This document shows positions 1 through 13,900 of a DNA stretch of 64,000 nucleotides, piece by piece. The position numbers were made by a program, and so were the translations under genes. The stretch spans positions 61,405,874-61,469,873 of the forward strand of contig NC_034409.1 in the NCBI RefSeq assembly GCF_002078875.1, in the 5' to 3' direction. The DNA is from Numida meleagris. Lineage: Eukaryota; Chordata; Aves; Galliformes; Numididae. The notes under the pieces were generated by a model that was not told the DNA's origin, did not search any database, and was given only the letters and a program-made list of their open reading frames with translations. Within the stretch, counting starts at the first letter, position 1. Every line of letters begins with the position of its first letter.

Positions 1-3000
1 CAAATGTGGAATTTGGAACTGTATAAACAATAATGAATTAGTTTCTCAAAGCATCCTAGTACCTCTCTGACCTAGAAAACAAACTGGTAATTAATTTTTA
101 ACAACAAATTTAATGGAACTTTTTTTTTTGTAAGTAAAAAAAAAAGAAGATGGAAATATGAGTCACATGATGCCTGATCTGGATTTCTTTGTACCTTTCA
201 TGTTCATGCATAATGAATCCTTTGATGCTTTCATAAGAAATTAAATAATTGGCTTCTGATTTAACAGACGATATTATTATTCTTTTTGTATTCATGTCTT
301 CTGTAGTTGAATTTATTATAATGGCCATATTCCAACAGCTGAGATATGTTAAACCACTGTTATTGCTATTCTTTTTTCTCTAATATGCTGATAAACATTA
401 TGTGATCCATTTTGAATTTTATTTATATTTATACATGCATTCAGTAGTCAGGCTAGCAGATACTATCTATATACTAAAGTTATTTTATCTTAGAAATGAT
501 TGTTCTCTTATTGCTTATGTAGCTTAGAATCATCCTTAGCCATAGAAATAAATGTTTCTACGTAGCTTTAAAAGTCTCCCATTTAATCTTCACTTTATAT
601 ATTTTGTCATTAGGTAAGTATTGCTATTGCTGGTTGTCATGAATGAACTTGTGTAAGCTTCTAATATCTTGTGACAGTGTATACCACAGTTATTATTTCA
701 TCCCATTTGTTCTGTTTTCTAACCTGCTCGCTAATAATTTTATATGACATTTATTGTTTCTCATATTACAAAAACAAATTCATAGTTTTTCTGATTTGTT
801 CACGTTCTGCATGCCATTTGTAATTTTATCAGGCCCATAAAGAAGCAGTGAAAGATTTGAGAAGCTTTTGCAGAATCTAGTTGGTAAATTAATACTATCC
901 TCAAGCAAAGCATTTATTTTGTGAGCGATTAATTGACCAGTTCGCACCTGAGCAAAATGGAGGCTTTTTTAGGGGTGGGAGAAATAACTGGCACTTCTGT
1001 ACTGAGGAATCATTGAACAGTATCTTGTGATCTAGGTGTTATATTCTAGAGTAACAGTAACTTTATTGCAATTACTTTCATTTTTGAGAGTTTATCAGTA
1101 TAAAGAAGATCTCATTATATGCTATATTTAGCTAGGCTGGTCAGCTTTGCGGTTTGAATTTAGAGAGACTTCTGAGATTAACAAAGGAAATCTGGTTAGA
1201 AATTGACTATCTTGAAAATAAGCTACTGAGTATTACTCTGGGTTTTTAAAAATTTATTGCAAGAAAAAAGTTATTTAGCAAATCATTTTTAGATATTATT
1301 TTAAATCTTAAAACGTGGAGAGAACTAAAAGTTCCTTGTTTAATCTCCCTGAGGAAAATATAAGAGCTTAAAAAATACCAGTATTACTTTCCGATTTAGT
1401 AAATGTTTTTAAGCATTCACGTTACTGATTAAAAACATGCAGCTAAAAGGATATTCTCCGCTCTGTTATGTTTGGAATATCCTTCAAATACCTTTAAAGG
1501 AAGTCAATATCAGGCAACTGTGTATATACACTTCAATTCCCATTACAAAAATAAACATTAAGCAAAACATACAACTTTTTAGCTGTTATCTTTTCTCTGC
1601 TAAGTTAGAGATAAACTGACCACATGTTAAAGATTAGCTGCTGATGGACAAGTGATCAAAAGCTTTCCTTCCCTTCCTGTCCTGACTCATGCCTGTAACC
1701 CAGTTAGACGACAGAAAAGAGATAAATATTGGGTTGTGTGGCCTTTGAATGAGGTGTTCAGGGCATGAGGTCTCCAGTGAATATGTGTGATTTGTCTAAG
1801 ACAGGCATTTTAAATTTGTGAACAAATTAATGTTTGTTCTGTTTTTTTTCATGTGCAGCCATTTCCCTAGTCTACCACTGAAGTGGTAGTCTGAGTGGTA
1901 GGCTCTTCAGCTGGCACCTGCAATGCCAGACAGCCTCAGTATCTGTACATCTCAAACAATATGCAAGGAAACTGGTAATGTTCTTTTTTGTGCTTGTAAG
2001 AGTATGCAGCTGCTGAAATTCAGGCTCGCTTGCTGGGTTTAGAATTTAAGATGTGAGTTTATTAAAATAAAAAATCCTGTCAGCCAAGTGCTTAATCTCA
2101 TAGAATCAGCTTGACTCAAAAATAGCGCAGGCAGTAGTACCAAGTTAGTGCTTATCAACAAATGAGTCCCCACAAAGTCCACTTGTTGTTTCTGTTGGTG
2201 GAAAAAAAATGAGCATTTCTTCAACTGCCACTTCTTTTGCATAAGCTGCAGGAGACATTAAGCTTTGTGTCTCGTGGAAGAAGTTGGGAGAAGCTAAGGC
2301 ATTCAGTCTCTGTCTAGACTCAAAAAGTACCTGAGGTATACCTGTCTAATAGAAGGGCTGGCAATTTAACATGCTGTGGAACATCATTTTCTTAGAAATA
2401 AAAGTTTCTTACAAGATCTTTTATCTGCATATTTTTATTACTTATTCACATATATACGTGACTTTTGTTTATTCTTGTATACGTGCATGAGAAACGGCTG
2501 AAGAGTAAAAGCTTTCAGAAGGAGCGTGTAGGAAAAGCAACAGACATGAAAAAGAGAAAGAAAGCGGTACCAAATGCTGTATCTGTGTGACATTACTAAC
2601 AGCCTTGACTGCTATGAATTTGCAGTCATGCAGGAAGCTGGATATATGTCAGATTCCAAGGGTACAGAGTGTCTCGCAGAAGAAATGTTCTGAACTACTT
2701 AAAAGCAGTGTCTTCAGGGTCACAGCAGCGGCGGAGTTAGACGCTTTTCAGGATGGGATGATATTTTGTATGCATTCTTAATTGCTCGTTGCTTACTGAT
2801 TAAGTGGCTCCTGATGGTAGTTTTGCAGAGAGAATATTGACCCTTGATTAGTCAGCAGCTGATTTCAGACCATTTTCATTACATTTGCACATAGTCTGAG
2901 TTGCCGGATTTCTGAAAAAGCTAATAATTTGAGAAAAGCTCTCCTAAAAAGCTGTTGTAAATAGCAGTTTATATAGCTGGCCTGCTAGATTTCCTTTAAT

Positions 3001-6000
3001 TTAACATACCGCACCACAATACAAACTCAATTAGTTCACTTGCCATATGAAAACATTTTTTGAAGAGCAATTTATGAGCAGAGGGAGCAAGGTCTTTAAC
3101 ACATTACATTAATCTGTAACAAGAAACCTTAAACATTAGTTGAAGGAGAGCAAAGATCCTTTCTGATGTCTTTTAGAATGACTTGAAGCTTGTATAACTT
3201 TCCTTTCTCATTCTCTCATTTACACACCCATGCATTTCTGCAAATCCCAGCATTGCTGATCATTATTTCATTAAACTAATGATTTTTCTTTTCCTTCCAG
3301 CCATTGCCTGTTAGGTTGGTTAAACCTGTCTTTTGCTGAGCTGGTTTCTGTTTTCCATTGCCTAGAAGTTGGCCAGTGTTTGAAACAGATAAATAGAAAA
3401 GGAAATGAGGCTGCCTGAGGGAGTGCAGAGGCCTTCACAAAAAGCAGGAGGTGATGCATTGGAAGATCTGGTACTATCGATCTTGAGTGAAAAGTGCAGC
3501 ATTGTATTACCTTCACTGCTTTTTTTCTCACATTGGTTTAATTTTAATTAGTTAATTGTGAAAAATACCAAGGTAGGAGAGCAACTGAGTCTCCGAGCCA
3601 GAATACTCAATATTCTACAGTTTTGCTGCTTTCATACTCTAGATGATCTCTGAGAATTCTTGTGGTTGTTTTTTGTTGTTTTTTTTTAACAGGGAGGCAG
3701 CTCTGTTATGCTGTATGCTTTTTAAAAACAAGCTTGTGGAATAAAGCTTAAATTTATTATGGTGACCTTGGATAGTTCTCATTGAACAGAGGTAAAGCAT
3801 GATGATGATTTTTTATTACTTGTGCAGTACATACAGGATTTTAAATTCTATCTTGAAATGCTACTTGTGTATATGAGCAAGCCTGAGATTTTTGTCTGCT
3901 TTTGCACAAACTCCATACAAATTACTTTCTATTTAAATAAGCTAAAAAACTATGGCATATGTCAACAATTGCTTGAGATATGCATGAGGTTGCTGATTTG
4001 TGGCTTATTGCACACGCTATTAGTAATGACAAATAATTGAGAGGAACCAACCCAATCTAGTGTTGCTCCTAGCTTTGCTCTGACTGGAAAGTGGGATTAG
4101 ATTCTGACCAGTTACCTTAGCAGACAAACTGGCCATGCTGAAACCGACTTTCTCCTTGTGGGATATCTTGCCTCCATATGGTCTTGAGTGGATCACTGTG
4201 ATTAAATCCTGACATTGAGGCACATTTTCTTTTTTCACATCTGTCCTTGAATTCTTTTGTTGCAGTGGTGAAATAGGAGGCAGTTCACTACGTTTGCAAG
4301 TCTGTCAGGATGAATTTTAAGAGATGCAATATTTCAAAGGTGGAGGGGGAAACTGCTCTTCTAAAATTATCCTGTGTAGGATCCCAAAACATGAAGCTGT
4401 TCAGGCTTTTTTTACTTTCTTTCAATTGGGTCAACTTGAAGTATTCCTGGATGATTCACCTGCTGGGAAAGCTCCTCATATATAAACTCATGCTCAAGGC
4501 TTGTTCTAGATGGGACAGGTATCACTGTGCAGCCTACTGCATAGAGAAGATAACTTTGTCTCCTACTTCACTCTCTTAAATGTTGGGCAGGCATTGCAGT
4601 GCATCTAAACACCATCTTTTGGTGATTTTATATACAGAGTTCCAGTTCTAGCTCAGTTTGTGTTCTCTCATTGGCATGTTTTGAGTGTTCATTGAGCAGC
4701 ATATGACTCATTTTGCCTCAGTCTCTCTCCCCCTTTAGTAGTCATTTTTGGTTAGTCATGTGCCTGGCAGAAAAGTCTGTTTCTTGGATTCCTGTCTGCT
4801 GGATACTGAGAGTCATGCATATAACATCCTGCTGCTTTTTCACCCTCCCTTTTAATGGACCCCTTCTATACATACAGTCTGAATCACGTGGTATGAAGGA
4901 TGCTATTTTTAAATGACGTCAAGGAAACAGGCAGTTTGCTAGGTCAAGTCATGATACATGGCGCTAAAAATCCCTCTCTTGCATAAATGTTCTTAAGACA
5001 CGGGGAATGTGGGAAACATGCCAGAGGTTTCTCTCTGTCATAAGGCATCATTTGCAGGTGATGCCTAAAACATTTTCAGTAAATTATAAAAGTTTCAGTT
5101 CCCTCTCTTATAACAGCTTTGGATTTTGGAGGTTCACTAGTTTCTGATATATCTGAAATTGGAACTAGAAGTTGGTAGTCTTCTTGTAAATACACTCTGA
5201 GGTACAAGGAGACATTTTGAATGATACATCATGACCGATGCCTTTAATTAGGTGATATTTTTTTCCATTTGGTAACTAAGACTTGAGATGAGCCTTTTTG
5301 AGATCCAGGAGGATAATGTTGATTCTTCTACTTCCAGCAAGTCTGTCTTGAGGATTGTCTTGAGTTTATCTTTGTTCTTTGGGTCTGACCAGCTAATGTA
5401 TCTCTCCTCTGCAAGCCCCAGGGTGTTGCAGAAGGTAACACAGGTTGTGCCCAATGTGATTCCTGCTGTACTGGTATGATTGAGGTACCTGTGGATTTGG
5501 AGCTTTCATCTGTTAGTGCAGATGTCTTGGCTAATGCTTTTATGAGCATCATCCCTTTTCAGGAATTTGCAGTGTGGGAAATCTGGCCAAAGGTGAAATA
5601 TCTGCATCTCATGGTATGTTTACTCAAGATTATAGTAGGATTGCCTCAGAATGCCAGGGATGCTCCTTGTTGGAATCCTCATGAGTGATAGGAAAGCATA
5701 CATATTAGTGGTAAGGTGAAATCGTAAAGTTTTTTTTGGGCAGGTGTGTTATTCAGGAAGTACTTCTCTGTATGATTTTAAAACAGATCTCAAGAACATG
5801 GGTCTGTTAACAGCTTCATCTAAGCAGCTTTTTTTGCACTGCATTATTCTTTCATTCTTGTGTGAAGATGCTTTTTCCACAACCAATCTGAGCAGCTCTT
5901 GAGGAATTTCAGTGTACATTTAGCTAAGTTCTTCAGTGTTGCGTTCGAGGCTGGAGAGTTCTTGCTGTTATCCCTTGTTGGAAAATATTTCTTCCAGATC

Positions 6001-7770
6001 TCAACCTATGTCATGCACATTCTCTTCAGAGAAGTGTGCTAATAACTGAACTCTACTAAAATTCCTGTGCAGTGTTCTTTTTCCAAACTTGTTACAGCAT
6101 TGATGTTAGGAATGACCTGTAACTAGGCTATCTTAAAGACACCCAGTATGCTTGATTAAAAGTAAATGTATGCTGTGAATAAAAATGAGATAACACCATT
6201 ACAAATGGCTTATAATAGAACAGAACACAGAAATGGAAGAGAGACATTTATAATCTCTGCCAAAGTTAAATTTCAAAGTTCTTCCACCCCACACCTCCTT
6301 CTAAAGGCATCTAGCTCATGTATTGAATACCTACACCTACCCCTTTGTGAGACAAGCCTTGTCGGGTATTTTCATTGCATATCTGATGCCTGTATTTGAA
6401 TGCACTAAAGAGAAACTCATCTTGGTGTAGCATTCATTTTTACCATTTTTTTTGAAGTTTTATGTGCTGTCCAGCCAGATTGAAATTTTCCCCTTGCTCA
6501 TTCTCTCCTTCAGAAATTTATTCAGGACTTCTGGAGAAGTTCTGTTCCTCTGACTAAAATAAGCACTATTCATTTTCCTGAGGATATGAGCATTACTTTT
6601 TAGACCAGATGTCTGCATTGGTTGATCAACTGATTGACTCACTAAGAGATACTCCTCCCTACATTTATTTTGGAGATTTAGCACCTGGTAAATGTCTCCA
6701 TGCCCAGAACTTTATTTTTGTATTCAATCTATTCATAAACGAGCACATTCAATACAAATATCTGAATGTCTAAACATCTAAATGAATGTAGCTGATTACT
6801 GACTCTTGATTACCATCCAGACAGAATTCAGCTATGGAATAACAATAGGCTTGGAATAAGAAACCTTGGATATTTTTCTTCTGAACGAAGTCTTCTTGTG
6901 CTATTCATTTGTAGATACCACAAGTCAGTAACACAAACCCACAACAGAATATGAAACAGGTAGTAACTTCAGGCTAACCATTTGAGGTTATGGTCTTCCT
7001 CTCTTCATCCTTCCACAGGAGTGGATTTCTTAATAGCTGTTATCTCAGCAGTCAGGAGGGCAGAAATTCAGGCATTTGAGAACTGATTCTCTTCTTATTG
7101 CTGCCTTGTTCCTTCAGTACACAGCTGAGCTTTGTATGTATGTAAAGGCTTTAGCCCATGTGCTTTGAGCTGCCATTTTTGGGCAGGATTGTCCTTTGCT
7201 TGTTTTCAAATTAACTCATTCATCCTTAGTAGAGAAAGCAGAGGTTACCTTCTAATGAGCTTCGGCATCTTATTTATATAGATATTGGTGTTTTTGAAAA
7301 CATGTCTTTGATGTTTCCTATATGGAAGGAATCTAGATTGGACAGTTACTTCTCAGAGACTGTTCTTCAGGGCTGCTACTTTAGAATGTGTTATAACAAC
7401 AGAGGTGAAAATTCCTAGTTTGAGGACTAACTGTCTCTGTGACCAAGAATTCCCAGAAATTATCCTTTGGGAGACCCACAGAGCTGCAACTGGACTTGTG
7501 GTCATATGTCTGTTAAGCATGACACTGAGTGAAGTGCCTAGAGAACAAAAAAGCTTTGGCTGCAGTCCTTGAGTTCTCTGATAATCTGTTCAATGTGCAG
7601 GTGCTGCATGTGGTCACCTATACTATAATGACAGACACTATCATTTAAAGAGCAGGAACATTATAAATGCAGATTATTTGAACATCTGTATTGATGTTGA
7701 ACTCCTGTATGTCTTACCTGTTCTGTGGAGCCCTAATTTTTAAGATCTCTCTTTTTGAAATAGAATGATA

Positions 7771-7940
7771 GTCATAGAATCGTTTGAGCCAGAAGGGAAC
7801 TTTAAAGGTCACCCAGTCCAACCCTCCTGCAATGAACAGGCACACCCACAGCTACATCAGGGTGCTCAGAGCCCTGTCCAGCCTGACCTTGGGTGTCTTC
7901 AGAGACTTATAGGACAATCAAGGTATCCCCATGGTTGAGG
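7771..7940 (-). mobile_element. CR1 LINE 3' fragment
   Basis: The plus strand starts with TCATAGAATC and continues with text typical of an antisense CR1 3' end: a 'gaagggaactttaaaggtc' block, 'cccagtccaaccctcctgca', then 'gagccctgtccagcctgacc'. Only about 170 bp is recognisable before the sequence drifts. It is therefore a 5'-truncated, degraded copy inserted antisense to ERC1. No coding capacity remains. Confidence 0.85.
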
Positions 7941-10900
7941 AGAAACGTATGGCAGGGAGAAGTGAGGAGATCCTGTATAAAACATGTGCTGGAAATGGAG
8001 GGACTGGGCATGTACTTCTGAGGTACTGTTAGGGCTAACAGTCTCAGCTTTAAGTGCTTTAGACAGTGCTTCAGGACAGAAAATTGTTAATAGTGATTAG
8101 TCATCTCTTCAAATTTACATGCAGAGCTGTGTTGGCAAGAAGTGTAAGTAAGTTCTCCCTAGTAAAAAGCATAGCTATTCAATAAGAGAAATTCAGTATT
8201 CATGAAGTTTTCCTGGTGAGGAGCAGCAGGGAATTTAGCTTTTACTTCTTCCCTGAAGAAAGAAACAAAAACCCACAACAGAATCAGGTAGAGGAATTTT
8301 TAACTCATTGTTTCTCCACTTATCAAACACATAACTGGAGGTTCACAAGAGAATTATGGTGTCTTTTTTTCTGAAACTGCCTGTCAGCAGTATTCTTGAT
8401 CATTCTTCTGTAAATGGGTGGAAGCATATGACCTGGCTGTCTCTGTTCTTACCAACTGATAGTTGCTAGTCTCTGTACTTACAAGCAGTTACTGAAATCT
8501 TCCATGGGAATGTGACAGGGACTAAATTAAGGCTGAGGAGATTTATTCCGGGAAGCTTGTATACCAACCAGTATTGAGAAAATCTAGTAGGATGCTAATG
8601 GGTTTTGTTGACTTTGCTGGGGGGAAAAAAAATCAAGTTCCTGGAGAAGAGAGAGAAATTTGTTGGAATGCAGTTTTCACCTTTTCTAGAACAGCAGAGA
8701 AACTTCTTTCAGTACTTCCTGTAAGAAAATCCTCTCTCTGTTTAAGGATCGTTATCTCTGCTTTCTAGAGTTGATTTTGTTACTTAAATCAAGAATACTA
8801 GCTTCTCAACATTTGGCTTTTTCTGTACTTTTTTTGTTCCTTTGAGTCATAGCTTGTCTTGCCACTGAGGAGTACATAGACAAATGGATTTTTATTACAA
8901 ATGCTTCTAAAAAATGCAATGAGGCTGAAGCTTATATGTGAAACACTTCGCTTCTTAGGGTAATTCAGGAAATGAGGATATCGGAGGACCTTTTCTTGTT
9001 CAGCACACTACTTCAGAAGTCTTACAAGTCCGTCAAAAGCATCCTTAAAATTTTATATTTTTTTAAATTTTAGTTTCTAAAGTACATAATCATTCTTTAC
9101 CAATGCAATTTGTAGGAAACATCTTTATTTCAAAGGTATTTATTATTTGTATGTTCTTGGAAGAGGAAAAGCTTTCTTCATAAATTTTAGTGTTTCGTTC
9201 TGAACGCTGTTGTGAAGTGTGCAGATGGATTCAATGGATCAGTGCTTCAGCTTTGGTTTCATTACTTGTCTGCTATCTATTAATTTTCCGTAATGTAGAC
9301 TTAATATACTTAATAACCATCTGCTGGTTGCAGGGAACTTTTGGAAGTCAAGGTTTTTGTGTTATTCTTTCTGACGAAATAAATAGAATTTTTCTGTCAG
9401 ACTAATTTTGGATAATTACATCTTTTTCCTTCCTAAAATCACCTATCAAGAGTACATTTTCATTTAAGATACTCTTCCAGTGTAGCTGTTTATTTTTAGG
9501 GCCTAATTGCTCATTTTGTTTTCCTACTGCTGAAAGTGCATTGAGTACAGACAGATCAACAGGAAGCTGAAGCTTGAAACTTCTCATTTGAAACCTTAAA
9601 TGCAGCCGGATAAGACAAATGATTATCTTTTGAACTTGGTCTTTAATACAGACTTTGGGGAGGAAAAAGAATCTGTAACTGTCTTAATCTTTTTAATCAT
9701 TTGAATCACATTTAATTTTAGAATGTAGCCAAAGCTTCTGTTTGAGTTGAGTAAATACAGGTGCTTTTCTATAATAGAGGCAAGATGTGTGGCGTCATTT
9801 TGTTACCTGGCTGTAGATGTTGGATGTGTTAAACCGAGAGTAAGCGAGGCTGCTGAAGGACTGGTGCTCACAGACGCCTGCATCACAGGAAATCTTGGCC
9901 TGAATGAAGTACTGGTGAATCATCACCAGTCACAGCACTGGGAAGCACAGGAAGGTTATTGTGTTGTGCCATGGGCTGGTGTCAGCAGTGAGTCACAGGC
10001 ACTTCTGTTACAAGGCAAATGAGGCAAATAGATTTTAAGTGTTAAAATTTTCCTCAAACTATCAAATGTCTTGTAAGGCATGGGTGAAGAACATCTGATG
10101 TTCTTCAAGGAAAAGGAAGGTATGTTTAGCATTTAGGTGTCATTATGCCCAAGCGTTACTTAATTTTTATCCTATTAATTCACAGACTTTTTCCCAAGGA
10201 GGTTCTTTACTTTTCAGAAGAGAACTTTGAAACCTCACATTTATAACAGGCTTGAGCTATCATATTTACTTTAAAATATATACTAGAGATTGTCATTAAG
10301 TTGTGCCATTCAGATCTATGTTACCTTAGTAAAATTTTCTCATTTGTTTAGGGATATAATGAGATGCTCTGATCATCTGTGTAGCAGCACCTTCAGTTTT
10401 CATGGGGGAGGGGGGCAGAAGGGCACCTGGAAAGGCTAAGTTATTCCCCCTATGCAGCTTGTAGAGAAATAAAACATCTTTTAATATCAACTGAGGCAGC
10501 TGAGAGAGAAGCAAAGTTTGGGGCTCAAAATCCCTCTTTTATGGGAGGAAAAGGGCCAGAAGTGGCAACTTTCAAGTTAAGAGCAAATTGAGAAAGTTTA
10601 GTCTGAGTCATGTTTCTCAGTTTCGGTAGAAAAAGGTTCTGGGTGGTGGTTGTAGATGAATTCCATCATATCCCCTCATAATTACAGTAATGAGTTCCTG
10701 TGAGTTAAAGGGAGATGTGTCTGTGGGATAGTGTTGAGTTAGCTGTGGGCGGGGCATGGAAAGAATGAAATGTGCAATAAAACACTAGTAAATTGTAAAA
10801 TCATAGTCTAGATAAAATCTGTTTTTTTTATAGTATGTAATCATATTTTTCTATTTGCTCATATGTAATTTCAAAGATTTAATACCGAAGCAGCAAAACC

Positions 10901-13900
10901 TTAAAAAGAACTCGTGTGCTGAAAGCTGGTTTTGGTTCATCAGCTGGTGGAGTTATTACTTCTGTATACAAGTCTTGTGCTCAGACCTCTAGATCATGAG
11001 AACTGTAATGTTTCTGTGAAAGCCTTTATTCATTCATTATTTGTTGCTCTCTGTCCTTCTTCACTTTAGCACTTTGATTCGCTACTTATGTTGTGATTGT
11101 GGTTAATGGTTGGGGTTGCACTGCTCTCGTTATATACAAGCGCATGCCTCAAAGTGACACTCAGTGCCTGAAGGACTGATAGTCTAGGCTCAAGGAAAGC
11201 AATGGTGGTGAAGTGATAAGACCACAGTTTCTGGCAAATACAAATGTGATTGCATCATTTGTTTAGCTGGTCTCCAGAGATGCTTAGCTTTTATTTATTT
11301 ATTTGTTTATTTAACATATTGACTAAAGAAAGGTTACATTTCTATGGTTTTATTCCCCTCTCCTGACGCTGTGGTTGAGGTGATGAATCGTTCTTCACTA
11401 GTTCAAGAGGGGATTTTTAAAAATAGCATTTTTTTAATCACCTATTCTGCATAATATACAATTTAAAGGCACTTTACTTTTCTCAACTGCTATCATTTAA
11501 ATTAGTCACTATCTTCAGGTTAAAATGATGCTGTTTTTTTTTTTTTTTTTTAATGATCACAGTGGATTTGTCAAGAGAGGAGCTGCTCTGTCCTTTAATT
11601 GTAAAACTGAACAATGAGGTTTTATTTTTGGCGTGGCGTATCATGGTACCAAGTATTCTTTTGCATTTACTGAACGTTGCGTATCAGGGTTTCTAATGAG
11701 GTTTCTAATGAGGTTTTTATTAGAAAACAGAATAAAAAATAAATGATTTCTAAGTGTGACCAAAAAAGCCCAAACCATACTTGCAGTGGAATGCTAAACT
11801 TTAAAAACGGCTTTTATTTTTGTGACACAGGGTGAGTTACAAATAATAATATGACTGCTGTATGAAAGCAGTGAAATTTAAATTACAGGCAGAAAATATG
11901 TTCTTTTGTGAAAATCAACTAAATAGAAATAAATGTTTGAAAAATAGAACCTTAGAGATTTTATGTGCATAGCTAGAAGCAGATGGAGGTGTTGGGGTAA
12001 GACGATTTTCTGCTTTCCATTTGCTGGAAGTGTATACTTTCTACAGTTCTGAGAATCAAATTCTGGGATCTCTAACCTAGAGGCCCAAGTGTTGAGTTTG
12101 TCTAAAATCAGCACTGCCTCCTCTCAAAGAACGTTTTGCCCTGCTCGTGTGGAAACTGATGTGAGTACTGTGCTTTGCGAAGGAGTTTCCATCCCACTTT
12201 ACAGGGCCTATCTGGACGTAATAGCTTGGGTGTGATCAGAAGATAATTCTACAACTGCGCTGATTAGCTTTTAGCTCACTATAATGCTTCAGATGTTAAC
12301 TGTTCTGGATACAAGTTATCCATTTAGGCAAATATTCTAAAAAGTTTTGCTTGGGAATGCAAATGTAAACAGCAATTAGTCTGTGGCAGAGCAAGATGGC
12401 AAATGGCGATCTACTTGCAGTAGTGAAGGGCGTAAGGAAAACAGAAGCTTGTTTTCTCATATCTTGTTCTCCAAGAACAGTGTGTTCGTATACAGAAGTT
12501 TCTAAAAAGAGCAAACCAAAATAATATAAAAGCCAGTTTTCCTCTAACACTGAATCCAAATGGCTGTGAAAGCTTAGGTATGCTTGCCTGGTTGTGCTCA
12601 TTAGTTAGAAATAGCTTTTGGAGCACAGACGTATAATTTCCAGCTGCATTAATGGAAATCTGAGGTTTATTCTACTGGACTGGGGTGTTAGGGAATCTGA
12701 TTAGAAGGGAGAAATGTCTATGAATCGTCAGGAATTCAGTGTACTTCATTTCCATCCTGAGTTTGTGGATTCTCTTCTGACAATCTCTGTGCAAGGGTGT
12801 GTCCGAGCGGTGTTGTAATGATGAATAAAATGTGTGCTAATAGTAGATGGGATCTAAAAGGGAGTGCAAGCATTATGAAATTCAGTTTTGTGGGGTGGCT
12901 TCATGGAAATATGTTCAGAGTTTCTGTGCTGATTAAGATGTACAAGTCTTCTGTCTAAAAACTTATCTCGGCATCTGTTTTGTCTGAGTAAAAGAAGAAA
13001 AGGAATTAAGTCAGCAAAGGCCAAGAGAAAGTGGAAGGGAGAGAACATGGGATTATTATTCAGGGAAAGGTCAGTGAGTTACCCTGAAGTGTGCCTTAAA
13101 CTTTAAATAAATATCACCACTGTTCCTTCAATCCTGCAGTGAGATGGATTGGAAAGAGGGAATCCTTTTCTTGATTCTTTCTAGGTGTATACTCAACAGA
13201 TGAGTATGTGAGGCCTTGCTATGTCTCCATGAAGTTAAATGCATAACACTAGACAAGTGAGTTTTCCAAATTCTCAATGTTTCAAGCCCTTTCCAATCTT
13301 ATTCACAGCTCTGAATTAAGAGTCTTGTAAAACATCTAGCTCTAAGATCAGTATCTTTGCTTGTGCCCTGCTTGAGATCTCCCTTGAGTTGGTGGATTGA
13401 CACCTCGAGCTCACAGTAGGGGATTCCATTCTCCTGTCTGTCTTTACAGTTGTTTGTAGAGATATATCAACAGTTTAAGATGCTTCTCTAAATCATTTCT
13501 AAATGCAGAGCACTTGGTTACAGGATGATTTGCATAAATGTATTTGAACCAGACCCAGATGACTATTTATGTACAGCATTTCTATTCATTTTATCTCTAT
13601 TTTTGCAGATCTTGAGTAATTATATATTCTGAGCCTGGTATAGAAAGAAGCAAGGGAGTTCAGTCATTGCTCTGTGAGAAGCCTAATAGCGTGGCACATA
13701 CCGCTTGAATGACCATTCAGAAATGATTCATGAGTACATAGTTGGTCAAAAATTTATTAAGAGACAGTATTCATTTGGTGAAAGAGTTACCCTAAATGAT
13801 ATTTGCAACATATTCTACACCAGTTGTCCTTTTTTGTCTAGGGAAAATACAAGACTGTTCTCAGTGTTACATAGTTTTGTATTCTTTACAGTGAACCTAG

